Position numbers and translations under genes: made by a program. The notes under the pieces were generated by a model that made no database searches, was not told the origin of the DNA, and worked only from the letters and a program-made list of their open reading frames with translations. A stretch of DNA of 64,000 bases, taken from positions 1 through 64,000 of the forward strand of contig NZ_BMTQ01000024.1 in NCBI RefSeq assembly GCF_014649755.1. Direction: 5' to 3'. The DNA is from Streptomyces litmocidini. Its GTDB lineage: Bacteria; Actinomycetota; Actinomycetes; Streptomycetales; Streptomycetaceae. Numbering within the stretch: the stretch's first letter is position 1; each line of letters starts with the position of its first letter. Below, in pieces: positions 35,997 to 44,428 of this stretch.

Positions 35997-36737
35997 ATGG
36001 GCGTGCAGCTGTACGACGAGATCGGCGAGGCGTTCGAGGGGTTCAAGTCCCTGCCGCTGACGCGGTACGGGGAGGTGCCCGGTTTCCTGGGCCTGGTCGG
36101 TGACGTACGGGGCAGGTCGGTCCTCGACCTCGCCTCCGGCACCGGCTTCTACAGCAGGGAGTTCAAGCGGCGGGGCGCCGCCGAGGTGCTCGGCGTCGAC
36201 ATCTCCGGCGCGATGGTCGACGCCGCGCGGGCCTTCGAGGAGGGCGAACCGCTGGGCGTGCGCTACGAGGTGGGCGACGTGTCCGAGCTGCGCGACCTCG
36301 GCCGGCGCTTCGACGTCGCGCTGGGGGTCCAGCTGCTCAACTACGCGCCGGACGTCGCCGCCATGGAGCGCATGTGCCGCCATGTGCACCGGAGCCTGGA
36401 GCCCGGGGGCGAGTTCTTCGTGCTCGCGCAGAAGCCCGACTACCGCTTCGACGGGCCGTCCCTCGCCAAGTACGGCTTCCTCTGCGAGGCGACCGGCGAG
36501 GAGATCGAGACCGGGCCGCGCGTCCGGATCACGGCGCTGCTCGACCCGCCGATCTCGTTCGTCGGTGCCTGCCCGCGCCGCGAGGTGTACGAGGGGTCCC
36601 TGCGGGCGGCCGGTTTCAGCGAGCTGACCTGGGTGCCGCTGGAGATCTCCGAGGCCGGCGTCCGTGAGTTCGGCGCGGACTTCTGGGCGGACTGCCTCGC
36701 CAACCCGCCCTTCGAGCTCCTGCGCTGCCGCGCCTGA
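35997..36737 (+). CDS. class I SAM-dependent methyltransferase
   Basis: A 246-residue Rossmann-fold methyltransferase. Motif I is VLDLASGTGFYSREF near residue 45, followed by the acidic VLGVDISGAMV and the motif IV region FDVALGVQLLNYA. The C-terminal half resembles ToxA/UbiE-like small-molecule methyltransferases. The ATG at 35997 has GGGGAGGA upstream. It stands alone between the sigma-CAP fusion and the kinase-like gene. Substrate unknown. Confidence 0.8.
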   Translation: MGVQLYDEIGEAFEGFKSLPLTRYGEVPGFLGLVGDVRGRSVLDLASGTGFYSREFKRRGAAEVLGVDISGAMVDAARAFEEGEPLGVRYEVGDVSELRDLGRRFDVALGVQLLNYAPDVAAMERMCRHVHRSLEPGGEFFVLAQKPDYRFDGPSLAKYGFLCEATGEEIETGPRVRITALLDPPISFVGACPRREVYEGSLRAAGFSELTWVPLEISEAGVREFGADFWADCLANPPFELLRCRA

Positions 36738-36929
36738 CGACCGGCCGACCGCCGGCCGACCGCCGGCCGTCCGCCCCGTCCCCACCGGCCCGGAGCGGCC
36801 CCGAGGAGCACGAACGGCCCGCATCCGGATGCCCCCGGGACCGGGAACGGGCAGGCTGGTGCCCCGGACCGGACACGACGCCTCACGATCGTTCGGTCCC
36901 GCGATCGCCCGGTCCCGCGGTGATCGCCC

Positions 36930-36959
36930 CGTCCCGGGACCGAGCACGGTCCCGGGACG
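36930..36959 (+). terminator. perfect 13-bp hairpin in a CGGTCCCG-repeat region
   Basis: CGTCCCGGGACCG (36930-36942), loop AGCA, CGGTCCCGGGACG (36947-36959). Several further CGGTCCCG copies lie between 36890 and 36975. It could terminate the methyltransferase transcript or sit in the leader of the kinase gene 41 bp downstream. Confidence 0.55.
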
Positions 36960-37000
36960 GGCGCGGTCCCGCGGCCGGGCACGGCAGGGGAGAGGACGGC

Positions 37001-38344
37001 ATGGAAGGGTCAGGACCCGCAGGGAATCCGGCCGCGCGGCTGCTGGCGCGGCTGGCCCTGCTCGCGGCCGTCGGTTCGCTGGCCGTGCTCCTGCTCGCGA
37101 TCGGGGGCGGCGGCCTCGCGGTGGTCGGGGCCGGGCTCCTCGGCCTCGTCCTCTGCGCCGCCGGCGTCTGGTGGTTCGTGTCGCGCAGGGGAGCCGTGCG
37201 CCTGCTCGGGGCGCTCCTCGCGGTCGCCGCGCCCGTCGGCGTCCTGGTCCTCTTCACGTTCGCCGGCCTGTGGCTGACGGCGCTGATCCTGTGCCTGTGC
37301 TGGGGCGCGGCCCTGGCCTGCGCGCGGGCGGCGCTGCGCAGGGCGCTTCCGAAGCGGTCGATGCGGGCGGTACCGGCGGACCGGCCCCGGCGGCCGGTCC
37401 TGATCATGAACCCGAAGTCCGGGGACGGGAAGGTCGGCCGCTTCCACCTGGTGGAGCGGGCGGAGGAGCTCGGCGCGCGGGTGATCCTGCTCGACCCGTC
37501 CGCCCCGGCCGACGTCGAGGCGCTGGCCCGCGAGGCCGTGGCCGGGGGAGCGGACCTGCTCGGGGTCGCGGGCGGCGACGGCACGCAGGCGCTGGTCGCG
37601 GCGGTCGCCGCCGAGCACGACCTGCCGTTCCTGGTGGTCTCGGCCGGCACCCGCAACCACTTCGCCATGGACCTGGGCCTGGACCGCACCGATCCGTCCC
37701 GCTGCCTCGACGCGCTGACCGACGGGGAGGAACTCCGGATCGACCTCGGCGACGTCGCCGGCCGGGCCTTCGTCAACACCGTGTCCTTCGGGGTGTACGC
37801 CGATGTCGTCCAGCACCCGGAGTACCGCGACGACAAGGCGGGCACGGCGCTCTCCCTCATGCCGGACCTGCTGCTCGGCGAGGGCGTGCGACGGATCGAC
37901 GCGCGCGTCGACGGCACGGTGCTCTCGGCCCAGCAGGCCCTCCTCGTCAGCAACAACCCGTACGTCTCGCCCGACGACATCAGCGGCGGCGGCCGCCGGC
38001 CCAGCCTCGACGACGGCGAGCTGGGGGTGCTCGGGATCAAGGTCATGGACGCGGCGCAGGCAGCCGACCTGGCCGTCCGGGGCTCGCAGTCCACGGCGCT
38101 GACCGTCCTGACCGCCCACCGCGTCGAGGTGACCTCCGACACGGAGGAGATCTCCGTGGCGGTCGACGGCGAGGCGCTGCGGATGCCCGCCCCGGTCGTC
38201 TGCACGCTGCGGCCCGGCGCCCTGCGCGTCCTCGTGCCGCGCGACCGCCCGGGCGTCCCCGCGCCGGCGCCACCCGTGAGGTGGCGCCGGGTCCTCGACC
38301 TCGCGTTCGGCCGTGCGGAGCGGCCCGCCGAAGCGTCGCGGTGA
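37001..38344 (+). CDS. diacylglycerol/sphingosine kinase-family lipid kinase with membrane domain
   Basis: A 447-residue protein. The first 110 residues contain about four hydrophobic helices. From residue 125 the DAGK catalytic domain begins with LIMNPKSGDGKVGRF, then the nucleotide motif VAGGDGTQALV, VSAGTRNHFAMDLGL and the C-terminal beta-sandwich with SNNPYVSP. It would phosphorylate a lipid such as diacylglycerol at the membrane. The ATG has GGGGAGAGGA upstream. No operon partner. Confidence 0.85.
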   Translation: MEGSGPAGNPAARLLARLALLAAVGSLAVLLLAIGGGGLAVVGAGLLGLVLCAAGVWWFVSRRGAVRLLGALLAVAAPVGVLVLFTFAGLWLTALILCLCWGAALACARAALRRALPKRSMRAVPADRPRRPVLIMNPKSGDGKVGRFHLVERAEELGARVILLDPSAPADVEALAREAVAGGADLLGVAGGDGTQALVAAVAAEHDLPFLVVSAGTRNHFAMDLGLDRTDPSRCLDALTDGEELRIDLGDVAGRAFVNTVSFGVYADVVQHPEYRDDKAGTALSLMPDLLLGEGVRRIDARVDGTVLSAQQALLVSNNPYVSPDDISGGGRRPSLDDGELGVLGIKVMDAAQAADLAVRGSQSTALTVLTAHRVEVTSDTEEISVAVDGEALRMPAPVVCTLRPGALRVLVPRDRPGVPAPAPPVRWRRVLDLAFGRAERPAEASR

Positions 38345-38504
38345 CGGGGCGCCGGTCCCCGCCGCGGCCGACCCCTGCCGGAGCCGATCCCCGCCGCGGC
38401 CGACCCTCGCCGCCGCCGATCTCCGTCGCCGCCGGGCCCGCCGCCGGGCCCCGCCCTTCGGAGGAGTCCGTCCGGCGTCCGGAGGCCGCGCCGGGTCCGC
38501 AGGA

Positions 38505-39605
38505 TCAGCCGACGCCCGAAGGACCGGCCGCCGCCTCCTCCTGCGGACGCGTCCGGTCCGGTCCGGACGGGCCGAGCAGGCCCCGGACGGCCGCCAGGTA
38601 GCCGGCCTGGAAGCGGCTCTCGGCGCCGAGCGACTCCATGATCGCGGCGATGTGGCGGCGGCAGGCCCGTACGGACATGCTCAGGCGGCGGGCCACGCCC
38701 TCGTCCTTGTGGCCGAGCGCGAGGAGTTCGACGATGGCGCGGCGGAGGTCGCCGTTGGCCTGGCCGTAGCCGAAGCCGTTGGGGGCCGCGCAGAACGGGG
38801 TGGCGGTGCTCCACAGGCTGTCGAGCGAGCGGTACAGGTAGTCGACCACGGCGGGCTCGCGGACGACCACCGCGCCCACGTCCCCGGAGCTCCGGACGCG
38901 GTCCGGCAGGACGGCGACCTCGCGGTCGAAGACGATGATGCGCTCGGCGACCTGGTCGCTGGTGCGCAGTTGCGAGCCGTGGTCCGTCATCTTCGCGAAG
39001 TGCGCCTGGATGTAGGGGTGGGCGAGGACGGCGTGCGGATAGAGGGTGCGGATGCCCACGCCCCGCTCGATGGCGTCCAGGGTGCGCTGGAAGCCCTCGT
39101 CCAGCGCTTCGGGGGGCGGCAGCACCGGGTGGGCGGCGAACACCTCGGTGCGGCACCCGGAGGTGAGCCGGCCCAGCTCGGCCTGGACGGCGGGCAGTCC
39201 GGTGAGCACCTCGACCGAGGTGCCGCCCCGGTCGAGGTGCCGGGCCTCGATGTAGGTGGGGTTGAGGGTGAGCAGATGGGAGCGGATCTGCTCGATGGAC
39301 CGCCGGTGGAGCTGCACCTGGGCCTCGATGGGGCCGGTCAGATGGGCGGCGGCCACCTCGGGGCTGCTGGGTATCAGCGCGCCGTCCTGCGGGGAGAGCC
39401 GGAGCAGGTGCATCCGGAGCAGGTCGTCCACCCCGGCGGCGACCTCGGTCCCGGCCAGCCCGGTCTCCGCCGCGAGTGCCTCGGCGTGTGCCCGGCCGTT
39501 GCGCAGAACCCGTTCGTAAAGGAGCTGGTGGATCTCGGTGAGCCGGGGAAGGGTATCGGGAGGGTGGCCTGTCCGGTGTATTTCAACAGGCTGTTGAGAA
39601 ATCAC
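38505..39605 (-). CDS. LuxR-type transcriptional regulator, divergent from the ATP-grasp cluster
   Basis: A 366-residue regulator with a C-terminal LuxR HTH (IVELLALGHKDEGVARRLSM, SVRACRRHIAAIMESLG). The N-terminal part begins with a TrmB-like winged helix (RLTEIHQLLYERVL, LAAETGLAGTEVAAGVDDLL), then a phospholipase D-like/PAS-sized central domain (ERGVGIRTLYPHAVL). Streptomycetes have many such TrmB-LuxR proteins, often cluster-situated. The GTG at 39603-39605 has GGAGG ten bases upstream. Being divergent from the small ORF and PLP-enzyme operon, it is the likely pathway-specific regulator. Confidence 0.8.
   Translation of the reverse strand: MISQQPVEIHRTGHPPDTLPRLTEIHQLLYERVLRNGRAHAEALAAETGLAGTEVAAGVDDLLRMHLLRLSPQDGALIPSSPEVAAAHLTGPIEAQVQLHRRSIEQIRSHLLTLNPTYIEARHLDRGGTSVEVLTGLPAVQAELGRLTSGCRTEVFAAHPVLPPPEALDEGFQRTLDAIERGVGIRTLYPHAVLAHPYIQAHFAKMTDHGSQLRTSDQVAERIIVFDREVAVLPDRVRSSGDVGAVVVREPAVVDYLYRSLDSLWSTATPFCAAPNGFGYGQANGDLRRAIVELLALGHKDEGVARRLSMSVRACRRHIAAIMESLGAESRFQAGYLAAVRGLLGPSGPDRTRPQEEAAAGPSGVG
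39583..39597. promoter_or_regulatory. 15-bp palindrome at the start of the LuxR gene
   Basis: TCAACAG-G-CTGTTGA, perfect 7-bp arms, covering codons 3-8 of the regulator. It is in a locally AT-richer segment and may be an operator for autoregulation or for the divergent operon. Confidence 0.4.
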
Positions 39606-39848
39606 TGGAACGAATCCCTCCGCTTTATTGGCAGGAATGCGCTCCGCTGCTTCGTGGTCAATGCATTCTGTCCGTTTCTTGCCCACTTGTGCGTTCCTGT
39701 CCGGGTGGGGGGTTCCTGCCTGCAACTTGATGACACCGGTGGTATCTGGTGCGCAGCCTACTCGCGGCCGCAGGATTACTTCCGCCGCACCCCGGCAGAA
39801 CATCGAGCGCCTTGCCGTGACCTGGCAAGGGAAACTCAGGAGAATGAC

Positions 39849-40040
39849 GTGCAGTTCGTGGATGCATTCACGCGATCCCTTGTTGTCCTTGGTTTTTCCG
39901 CAGCGGTTTCCTTGATGGTCACCCAAGCCGCCGAGGAAGTGTTCCCGACCTCTTCGACGGCCTCGGTGGGGTCGTCCGTGACGCTCGCGGGCACGACCCG
40001 GCCCGCGGTCTACCCGCAGCCCGACATCATCTGGCACTGA
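39849..40040 (+). CDS. 63-residue small protein heading the ATP-grasp cluster (unknown)
   Basis: A small ORF with a good ribosome site: AGGAG at 39838-39842, six bases before GTG. The product has a hydrophobic stretch SLVVLGFSAAVSLMVTQAA after a short N-terminus, then a Ser/Thr-rich segment and the C-terminus VYPQPDIIWH. Codon use is less GC-biased than its neighbours. I do not recognise it. It could be a small exported or membrane peptide, a leader ORF, or a precursor peptide. The 243 bp upstream (39606-39848) form the divergent promoter region, with arms GAATGC/GCATTC around 39632-39665, and the 192 bp downstream to the PLP gene show no other gene. Confidence 0.5.
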   Translation: MQFVDAFTRSLVVLGFSAAVSLMVTQAAEEVFPTSSTASVGSSVTLAGTTRPAVYPQPDIIWH

Positions 40041-40232
40041 GTTCCGGCATCGCCCGAGCGGGCCTCCCGGACGGTATGCCGTAACCGTCCGGGGTCCGTG
40101 CGATCGCCCCATCGGCCTTCTGCAGCCCGCCACTTCTGCCGCCCGCCGCTTCTGCCGCCCGGCGCAGACGTCCGCCACCAGGCCGCAGGCCGGCCCGCCT
40201 CCAGTACTCCATCGACGCCCAAGGGGTCCGTC

Positions 40233-41477
40233 ATGCCGTTCGTCAAGTACGCGGAACTTATAGACAGTTACGCGCGTGGATCGAGCGAGAAGGTCATCCA
40301 CCACTGCTGCATTCGCTGCGGGAAGGAGAGCGACGACCCGACGCTCAACCGTTGCCCCGAGTGCTCCGGGGCCATGGACGCCATCTACGACCTCGATCAC
40401 GCCGCGCAGACCGAGTGGGAGGATTCCCCCAATCCGCTCCTGCGCTATTTCCCGCTCATTCCGGTGCGGGACCCGAAGAATGTCGTGTGGCTGGGCGACG
40501 GAAACTCGCCCTGTATTCAGTCGCACAAGCTCGGTGCCGAGATAGGCCTTCCCGGCCTCTTCCTGAAGGACGAGTCCTTCAACCCGACCCGCTCCACCAA
40601 GGACCGTATCGCCTCCATGGGCATTTCCCGGTTCGGGGAGCTCGGAATCAGGAAGCTCGCACTCGCCTCGACGGGCAACAGCTCGACCTCCTACGGCCGC
40701 GCCGTCCAGGTCGTGCCCGGCTTCGAGGCCCACATCTTCGCCGGCCGGGCGTTCGTGCACCGCCTCAACTACGGCGACCACCCGCGGGTCAAGACGTACG
40801 CCATCGACGGCGAATTCGCCACCGCCGGCAACGCCGCCCAGCGCTACGCCGAGGAGAACGGCCTCTTCTCCGAGGGCGGCTTCTTCAGCCTCTCCCGGCG
40901 CGAGGGCCTCAAGCTGGCCTACCTGGAGGCCTTCGACGCCATGCCGGCCGCCCCGGACTACGTCTTCCAGGCGGTCAGCAGCGGCATGGGCCTGCTCGGC
41001 GCGTACAAGGGAGCCCTCGAGTACCTCAAGCTCGGCCGGCTCTCCGAGCTGCCGCGTTTCATGGCGATGCAGCAGGCCAGCTGCGCCCCCATGGCCCACG
41101 CGTACGCCGAGGACTCCGAGACCATCCAGGACCGGCACATCGTCAGGAACCCCAAGGGACCGGCGTACGCCATCCTGCGCGGCAACCCCACCCCCAGCTA
41201 CCCCTACATCCGCGACGTGGCGAAGGAGTCGGGCGGCGACATCCGGGCCGTGACCACCGAGGAGATCGAGCACGCCAAGGACCTGCTCCGCACCGTCGAG
41301 GGCATCGAGGTCTGCCACGCCGCGGCCACCGCCTTCGCCGGAGTGATCGCGGCCGTCGCCGACGGCCGGGTGCCCTCCGACGCCAACGTCCTGGTCAACC
41401 TGACCGGCGGGGTGCGCCCGCACCGCCCGTCCCCCTCGCAGGTCATCGACTTCGAGATCGCCGAGGCCGACCTGTGA
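40233..41477 (+). CDS. PLP-dependent threonine synthase / cysteate synthase-like enzyme
   Basis: A 414-residue fold-type II PLP enzyme. An N-terminal zinc ribbon is formed by C26-x2-C29 and C41-x2-C44, as in cysteate synthase-like threonine synthase paralogues. The Schiff-base Lys is K123 in FNPTRSTKDR, and STGNSSTSYGR is the substrate/phosphate loop. Relatives replace the phosphate of O-phosphohomoserine or O-phosphoserine, the latter to make cysteate or diaminopropionate-type amino acids. As first enzyme of the operon it probably makes a non-proteinogenic amino acid; a resistant threonine synthase is an alternative. The stop overlaps the next GTG (GTGA). Confidence 0.8.
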   Translation: MPFVKYAELIDSYARGSSEKVIHHCCIRCGKESDDPTLNRCPECSGAMDAIYDLDHAAQTEWEDSPNPLLRYFPLIPVRDPKNVVWLGDGNSPCIQSHKLGAEIGLPGLFLKDESFNPTRSTKDRIASMGISRFGELGIRKLALASTGNSSTSYGRAVQVVPGFEAHIFAGRAFVHRLNYGDHPRVKTYAIDGEFATAGNAAQRYAEENGLFSEGGFFSLSRREGLKLAYLEAFDAMPAAPDYVFQAVSSGMGLLGAYKGALEYLKLGRLSELPRFMAMQQASCAPMAHAYAEDSETIQDRHIVRNPKGPAYAILRGNPTPSYPYIRDVAKESGGDIRAVTTEEIEHAKDLLRTVEGIEVCHAAATAFAGVIAAVADGRVPSDANVLVNLTGGVRPHRPSPSQVIDFEIAEADL

Positions 41478-43159
41478 GCCTGCCCTCCACCCCCGTGACC
41501 GCGACCCCCGCCCCGACGGCGCCGACCGTCGCCGAAGCCACCGTCGACGAGCTCGCCCGCGCCGGCGTCCAGCACGTCTTCGGCTTCCCCGGCGAGACCT
41601 CGCTCCCGCTCTACGTCGCCCTCCAGCAGCGCCCCGAGGTCGACCACGTGCTGGCCCGCTGCCCGCGCTGCGCCGGCTACATGGCCGAGGCGTACGCCCG
41701 GATCTCGGGCCGGGTCGGCGTGTGCGACGCGCCCGGCGGCATCGGATCGCCCTGGACCACCCCCGCCCTCCTGGAGGCGCGCAACAGCTCCACCCCCCTG
41801 GTCTTCCTCGCCAGCGGCATGGCGCGGCGCAAGGAGGACCGCTGGGCCACCGGCGAGGTCGACCAGCAGGCGCTGTTCGGCCCCGTCACCAAGAAGACCG
41901 TCCGGCTCGCCGGCGCCGAGCGCACCCGCGAGGAGGTGGCCGGCGCCCTGTCCTCGGCCGCGACCCCCCGCACCGGACCCGTACTCCTGGAATTCCCCGC
42001 CGACAGCCTCGACCAGCCCGTCCACGGCGGTCCGAGCCCGGCGTCCGCGTCCTGGGGCTGCGCCTACCCGCAGGTGCGGGCCTACCCCGACCCCGCGCTC
42101 GTCACCGCCGCGGCCGACGCCGTGCGGAACGCCCGCCGGACCGTCGTGGTCGCCGGCGGCGGCGTCCACCTCTCCGGCGCCGTCGAGGAGCTGCGCGCCC
42201 TGTCCCGGGAGACCGGGCTGCCCGTGGCCACCACGCTCAACGGCAAGGGCGCGGTCGACGAGGACGACGTCCACTCGCTCGGCGTCACCGGCGCCAAGGG
42301 ACTCGAAGTCGCCAACCGCTACGTGCACGAAGCCGATTGCGTGATCGTCCTCGGCAGCAAGCTCGGCGACAAGTCCTCCGACGGCTACAGCTGGCCCGAG
42401 CCCCACCAGACCCTGGTCAACGTCAGCGACGACGCGGCCGAACTGGTCCGCGGCGCCCGCGGCGGCATCGTCGTGCAGTCCGACGTCCGCGCCTTCTGCG
42501 AGGCGCTCCGGCGGGAACTCGACGGCTTCCGCTACGAGGGACCGGCCGTCCACCGCGCGGAGCCGCGCTGGGACACCGGCCTGACCGACACCCTGTGCCG
42601 GATGCTCACCGACGCGCTGCCCGAGGACGGCGTCCTCGTCGCCGACGCCAGCGTCTCCAGCGGCTGGGCCGGCGCCGCCGTCCGGCTGCGCGGCGGCACC
42701 CGCAGGCTCCTCACCCCGCGCGGCACCGGCAGCCTCGGCTACGCCCTGCCGGCCGCCATCGGCGCCTCCGTGGCCCGCCCCGGCGCCCGGGTCGTCGCCA
42801 TCGGCGGCGACGGCGGACTGTCCATGGCCATGCACGAGATGGAGACCGCGGCCCGGCTCGGCCTGCCGCTCGTCTACTTCCTGCTGAACAACGAGCGCCT
42901 CGGCCTCATCGACCGGCACGCCACCGACCTGCTCGGCGGCGACCCGGTGAGCTCCTCGTTCACCTCCGTCGACTGGCAGTCGGTCGCCGCCTCCTTCGGG
43001 TGGCGCTCGCACCGCGTCACCGACACCGACGCGCTCAAGAGCGCCTGGGACGAGATCCTCGCCCCGGCCGACGGCCGGGCCCGGCCCACGCTCGTCGAGT
43101 GCGTCGTCCCCGCCACCGAGATGGCACCCGACTTCCTGCTCACCCTGAAGAGGAACTGA
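41474..43159 (+). CDS. ThDP-dependent enzyme (acetolactate synthase-like) lacking the canonical Glu
   Basis: A 561-residue three-domain ThDP enzyme. The N-terminal PYR domain starts around VAEATVDELARAGVQHVFGF, a central domain follows, and the C-terminal PP domain has the ThDP/Mg motif GDGGLSMAMHEMET ending in LLNNERLG. The position of the cofactor-activating Glu, normally in RHEQ, reads R62-C-P64-R-C66, so Glu is replaced by Pro; glyoxylate carboligase is a known enzyme that works without it. Likely role: decarboxylation or carboligation of a 2-oxo acid derived from the PLP enzyme product. GTGA-coupled upstream, 6 bp from the ATP-grasp gene downstream. Confidence 0.8.
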   Translation: MSLPSTPVTATPAPTAPTVAEATVDELARAGVQHVFGFPGETSLPLYVALQQRPEVDHVLARCPRCAGYMAEAYARISGRVGVCDAPGGIGSPWTTPALLEARNSSTPLVFLASGMARRKEDRWATGEVDQQALFGPVTKKTVRLAGAERTREEVAGALSSAATPRTGPVLLEFPADSLDQPVHGGPSPASASWGCAYPQVRAYPDPALVTAAADAVRNARRTVVVAGGGVHLSGAVEELRALSRETGLPVATTLNGKGAVDEDDVHSLGVTGAKGLEVANRYVHEADCVIVLGSKLGDKSSDGYSWPEPHQTLVNVSDDAAELVRGARGGIVVQSDVRAFCEALRRELDGFRYEGPAVHRAEPRWDTGLTDTLCRMLTDALPEDGVLVADASVSSGWAGAAVRLRGGTRRLLTPRGTGSLGYALPAAIGASVARPGARVVAIGGDGGLSMAMHEMETAARLGLPLVYFLLNNERLGLIDRHATDLLGGDPVSSSFTSVDWQSVAASFGWRSHRVTDTDALKSAWDEILAPADGRARPTLVECVVPATEMAPDFLLTLKRN

Positions 43160-43165
43160 ACCCAC

Positions 43166-44428
43166 ATGAGCGTCCTGATCCTGCACACCAGCAACGCCAG
43201 CCGCAAGCGGCACTTCGCCCGCGCCCGCCTGCACGGGGAGCGCCTGCTCCTCATCGTCAAGAACCCCACCTGGGAGACCGAGTTCGTCGACCGGGTCGTC
43301 GCCGCCGACACCAGCAGCATCGAGGACACCGTCGCCGCCGCCCTCGAACTCGCCGCCTCCGAGACCGAGAAGATCGACGCGGTCGTCGCCTTCGTCGAGC
43401 ACAGCGTGCCCGCCGCGGCCGCGGTCGCCGCCGCCCTCGGCGTCCCGTTCGTCTCCGAGAAGACCGCGCACATCGCCCGCAACAAGTTCGAGATGCGCAC
43501 CGAGTTCGCCCGCCACGGCGACGTCCCCGGCCCCGGCTTCGGCCTCGCCCACACCCTCGACGAGGCCCGCAAGCTGGCCACCGACATCGGCTACCCGCTG
43601 GTCATGAAGCCGCTCATCGGCGGCGGCAGCATGTACGTCCGCCGGGTCGACGACGAGACCGAGCTCGACGAGCACTTCGAGCTGATCCGCTCCGGCTCCT
43701 GGGACGGCTTCGACTACGACCCGCTGTACCGCGCCGACCGCGAGAAGTACGGCGCCGCGCTGCTCCTGGAGGGCTACATCCAGGGCGACGAGATCAGCGT
43801 CGAGTCCATCGTCCGGGACGGCGTCACCCACGTCGTCGCGATCCACGACAAGCCGCTGCCGATGGAGGGCCCCTTCTTCGAGGAGGTCTTCTACTGCACC
43901 CCCACCCGGCTCGCCCCCGAACTCCAGGCCCGCATCAAGGAACTGACGGCCAACGCGCACGACGCCCTGAACATCCACACCGGCGCCACGCACACCGAGT
44001 TCCGCATCACCGCCGACGGCGAGCCGGTCATCCTGGAGACCGCCGCCCGGCTCGGCGGCGGCCCCATCTACCGCTCGGTGCTCACCAGCACCGGAGTGGA
44101 CATGGTCGACGCGGTGCTCGACGTGTCGCTCGGCCGCACCCCGGACCTGGACCCCCCGGCCCCGGTCCGCCCCACCGGCTTCTTCATGTTCTTCGCCGAG
44201 AAGGCCGGCGTGATCACCTCGATCAGCGGAGTCGAGGAGGTCCGCGCCTCCGAGGGCGTGGTCGAGGTCGAGCTCTACAAGAACATCGGCGACGCCGTCC
44301 AGGTGCCCCCGCACATCTGGCAGGCGCACGGCCACGTCGTCTTCACCGTGGACGACGCGGCCGACCTCGACGCCCGCTTCGCCGAGCTGCGCGACATGCT
44401 GCGGATCGACGTGGCGCCCCAGCAGTGA
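43166..44428 (+). CDS. ATP-grasp carboxylate-amine ligase (first of two)
   Basis: A 420-residue ATP-grasp enzyme of the L-amino acid ligase / carnosine synthase-like group. Features: N-terminal Rossmann-like domain; nucleotide-binding GYPLVMKPLIGGGSMYVRRV around residue 145; EGYIQGDEISVESIV; and metal-binding HTEFRITADGEPVILETAAR with GGG. Such enzymes join an amino acid to another amine through an acyl phosphate. Being in the operon core, it probably forms an amide or dipeptide bond to the unusual amino acid. The GTGA junction couples it to the DUF1015 gene. Confidence 0.85.
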   Translation: MSVLILHTSNASRKRHFARARLHGERLLLIVKNPTWETEFVDRVVAADTSSIEDTVAAALELAASETEKIDAVVAFVEHSVPAAAAVAAALGVPFVSEKTAHIARNKFEMRTEFARHGDVPGPGFGLAHTLDEARKLATDIGYPLVMKPLIGGGSMYVRRVDDETELDEHFELIRSGSWDGFDYDPLYRADREKYGAALLLEGYIQGDEISVESIVRDGVTHVVAIHDKPLPMEGPFFEEVFYCTPTRLAPELQARIKELTANAHDALNIHTGATHTEFRITADGEPVILETAARLGGGPIYRSVLTSTGVDMVDAVLDVSLGRTPDLDPPAPVRPTGFFMFFAEKAGVITSISGVEEVRASEGVVEVELYKNIGDAVQVPPHIWQAHGHVVFTVDDAADLDARFAELRDMLRIDVAPQQ

